Source of the DNA: an uncultured Lachnospiraceae bacterium
GTDB taxonomy: Bacteria > Bacillota > Clostridia > Lachnospirales > Lachnospiraceae
Direction of reading: 5' to 3'
Assembly: GCA_947246015.1 (NCBI GenBank)
Contig: CAMXQE010000012.1
Coordinates: 1 to 64,000 of the forward strand
Length of the DNA: 64,000 nucleotides
Numbering within the stretch: position 1 is the stretch's first letter; each line of letters starts with the position of its first letter. The notes beneath the pieces were generated by a model. That model ran no database searches. It saw only the letters and a list, made by a program, of their open reading frames with translations, and was not told where the DNA came from. A program made the translations under genes and the position numbers. Below are positions 63,064 to 64,000 of this stretch, one piece after another.

Positions 63064-64000
63064 TTAAATATAATTTATATGCTGTGGCTGATTACCAGAC
63101 ACTTCCGGAATACTCCCCGAATTATAGATATCCCAAAGAACCTCATTCGTCTTATGCTGCAGACACAATGTACCACATTCCTTATTGGGATCAAAATCTT
63201 CCGAAGCGATTAAATTCATAACTTCCCAGTATCTATCGCTATAAAACAAATCTTTAAATCTGGTTTCTTTTATATTGCCAATATGATATTTTTTATATTT
63301 TTCATTAAAAAACATACCGCAAGGCGCGACTAACCCAGTTCCCGACATCTGCAAAATAAACGGTGCCCCAAAACATTTACAATACCGTTTCTTTCCATGG
63401 CTCATGATTTTCGACCATTTAACACTGACCTGATATTTTTCCGTCGAAAAAGTTTCCGCTTTCTTCAATATTCTAATTAAATCTTCATCATCATAACTTT
63501 CATAATCAATGCCCAATGTACTATCTTCATCATCACTGCAATGCTTTATCACCAAATAATCCACGCCCAATTCTTTCCCCAATTCAGTTAATGGGATAAT
63601 TTGATCTTTAAACTCTGGCATTAAAACCATTTGTAAACCAATGGTAACTGGCAAATTCTTTTCCTTCTTAATTTCAACAGCTTTCTTTATCGTATTTGTT
63701 ACTTTATGGAAACACTCTTTTCTGCATCCATGAATATAGGCATATCTTTCTGCTTCACCCGCAGAAATATTAAATCTAAGATATGTTAAACACGGTAATA
63801 TAGCATCCAGTTCACCATCATTTAATAAATATCCATTTGTCCCCAATGCCATATCTATCCCTAATGATTTTCCATATATAATCGCATCTTTTAAATTAGG
63901 ATTACAAGTACTTTCCCCATCACTCACAAAGCTTATTCCTTTTACCCCTATTCCAGCAGCATCTTCTAAAAAATGAAATATAACATCCTTATCCAGATTC
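63064..64000 (-). CDS. Radical SAM/SPASM protein, 5' end outside the window
   Basis: The frame is open through the window edge at 64000; at least 312 codons are present. Visible parts are the SDGESTCNPN (GGE-like) and GTNGYLL motifs of the radical SAM barrel and a SPASM-like cysteine set (CKCFGAPF, GLVAPCGMFF, KECGTLCLQH). The CxxxCxxC cluster motif must lie upstream, beyond the window. It ends 26 bases before the TIGR04372 gene, so it belongs to the same run of genes. Substrate unknown. Confidence 0.82.
   Translation of the reverse strand, partial: NLDKDVIFHFLEDAAGIGVKGISFVSDGESTCNPNLKDAIIYGKSLGIDMALGTNGYLLNDGELDAILPCLTYLRFNISAGEAERYAYIHGCRKECFHKVTNTIKKAVEIKKEKNLPVTIGLQMVLMPEFKDQIIPLTELGKELGVDYLVIKHCSDDEDSTLGIDYESYDDEDLIRILKKAETFSTEKYQVSVKWSKIMSHGKKRYCKCFGAPFILQMSGTGLVAPCGMFFNEKYKKYHIGNIKETRFKDLFYSDRYWEVMNLIASEDFDPNKECGTLCLQHKTNEVLWDIYNSGSIPEVSGNQPQHINYI

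Overview
The window looks like chromosome of a motile, low-to-mid GC Firmicute of the Clostridia, most likely a Lachnospiraceae gut commensal. This rests on the rpmG-secE-nusG-rplK-rplA and rplJ-rplL order, AGGAGG-type ribosome binding sites, TTGACA/TATAAT promoters with frequent TG extensions, a flagellin and a FliD-like gene, and the large families of multi-membrane surface-glycan proteins. No rRNA, tRNA, CRISPR array or intact transposase is visible.

Layout. 1-760: two long DNA palindromes with the same 52-bp core in opposite orientation, then the rplL terminator. 760-5940: ribosomal/transcription cluster on the minus strand, interrupted by a CapA-family gene between rplA and rplJ; rplJL has its own promoter and an L10-leader-like element. 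6.1-9.7 kb: FliD-like gene, biotin-dependent carboxyltransferase and a small protein. 9.7-42.3 kb: a large cell-surface glycan region, mostly on the minus strand: UDP-galactopyranose mutase, family 2 glycosyltransferases, GtrA, an NAD-dependent epimerase, a tandem-fused WecG/TagA enzyme, several giant membrane proteins, two MBOAT acyltransferases, SGNH-type hydrolases and an acyl carrier protein (O-acylation machinery). A single-chain restriction-modification enzyme sits in the middle. 42.5-46.8 kb: two glycosyltransferase-like genes facing a flagellin gene across a shared terminator, a likely flagellin glycosylation unit. 47-49.3 kb: a decayed AAA-ATPase gene and A+T-rich intergenic DNA.

49.3-64 kb (minus strand, visibly more A+T-rich): the most interesting part. 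ATP sulfurylase and APS kinase (a PAPS-forming pair) lie with an HTH regulator, a CPA2-type antiporter and a pyruvate-kinase-like barrel lacking the C-terminal domain. Upstream in the same direction are two paralogous large sulfotransferase-like proteins, a B12/radical SAM enzyme, a Rossmann-like protein, a propeller-like protein, a TIGR04372-type glycosyltransferase and a SPASM radical SAM protein cut by the window edge. Four consecutive large genes of this group carry poly-G tracts (8, 11, 9 and 7 G), the only runs of seven or more G/C that I found in the window. Two tracts put their genes out of frame as sequenced (one sulfotransferase and the B12/radical SAM gene) and two are in frame. I read this as a phase-variable sulfation system for a surface glycan or other exported molecule. 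Family assignments follow from visible motifs; substrate, surface location and phase switching are inference.
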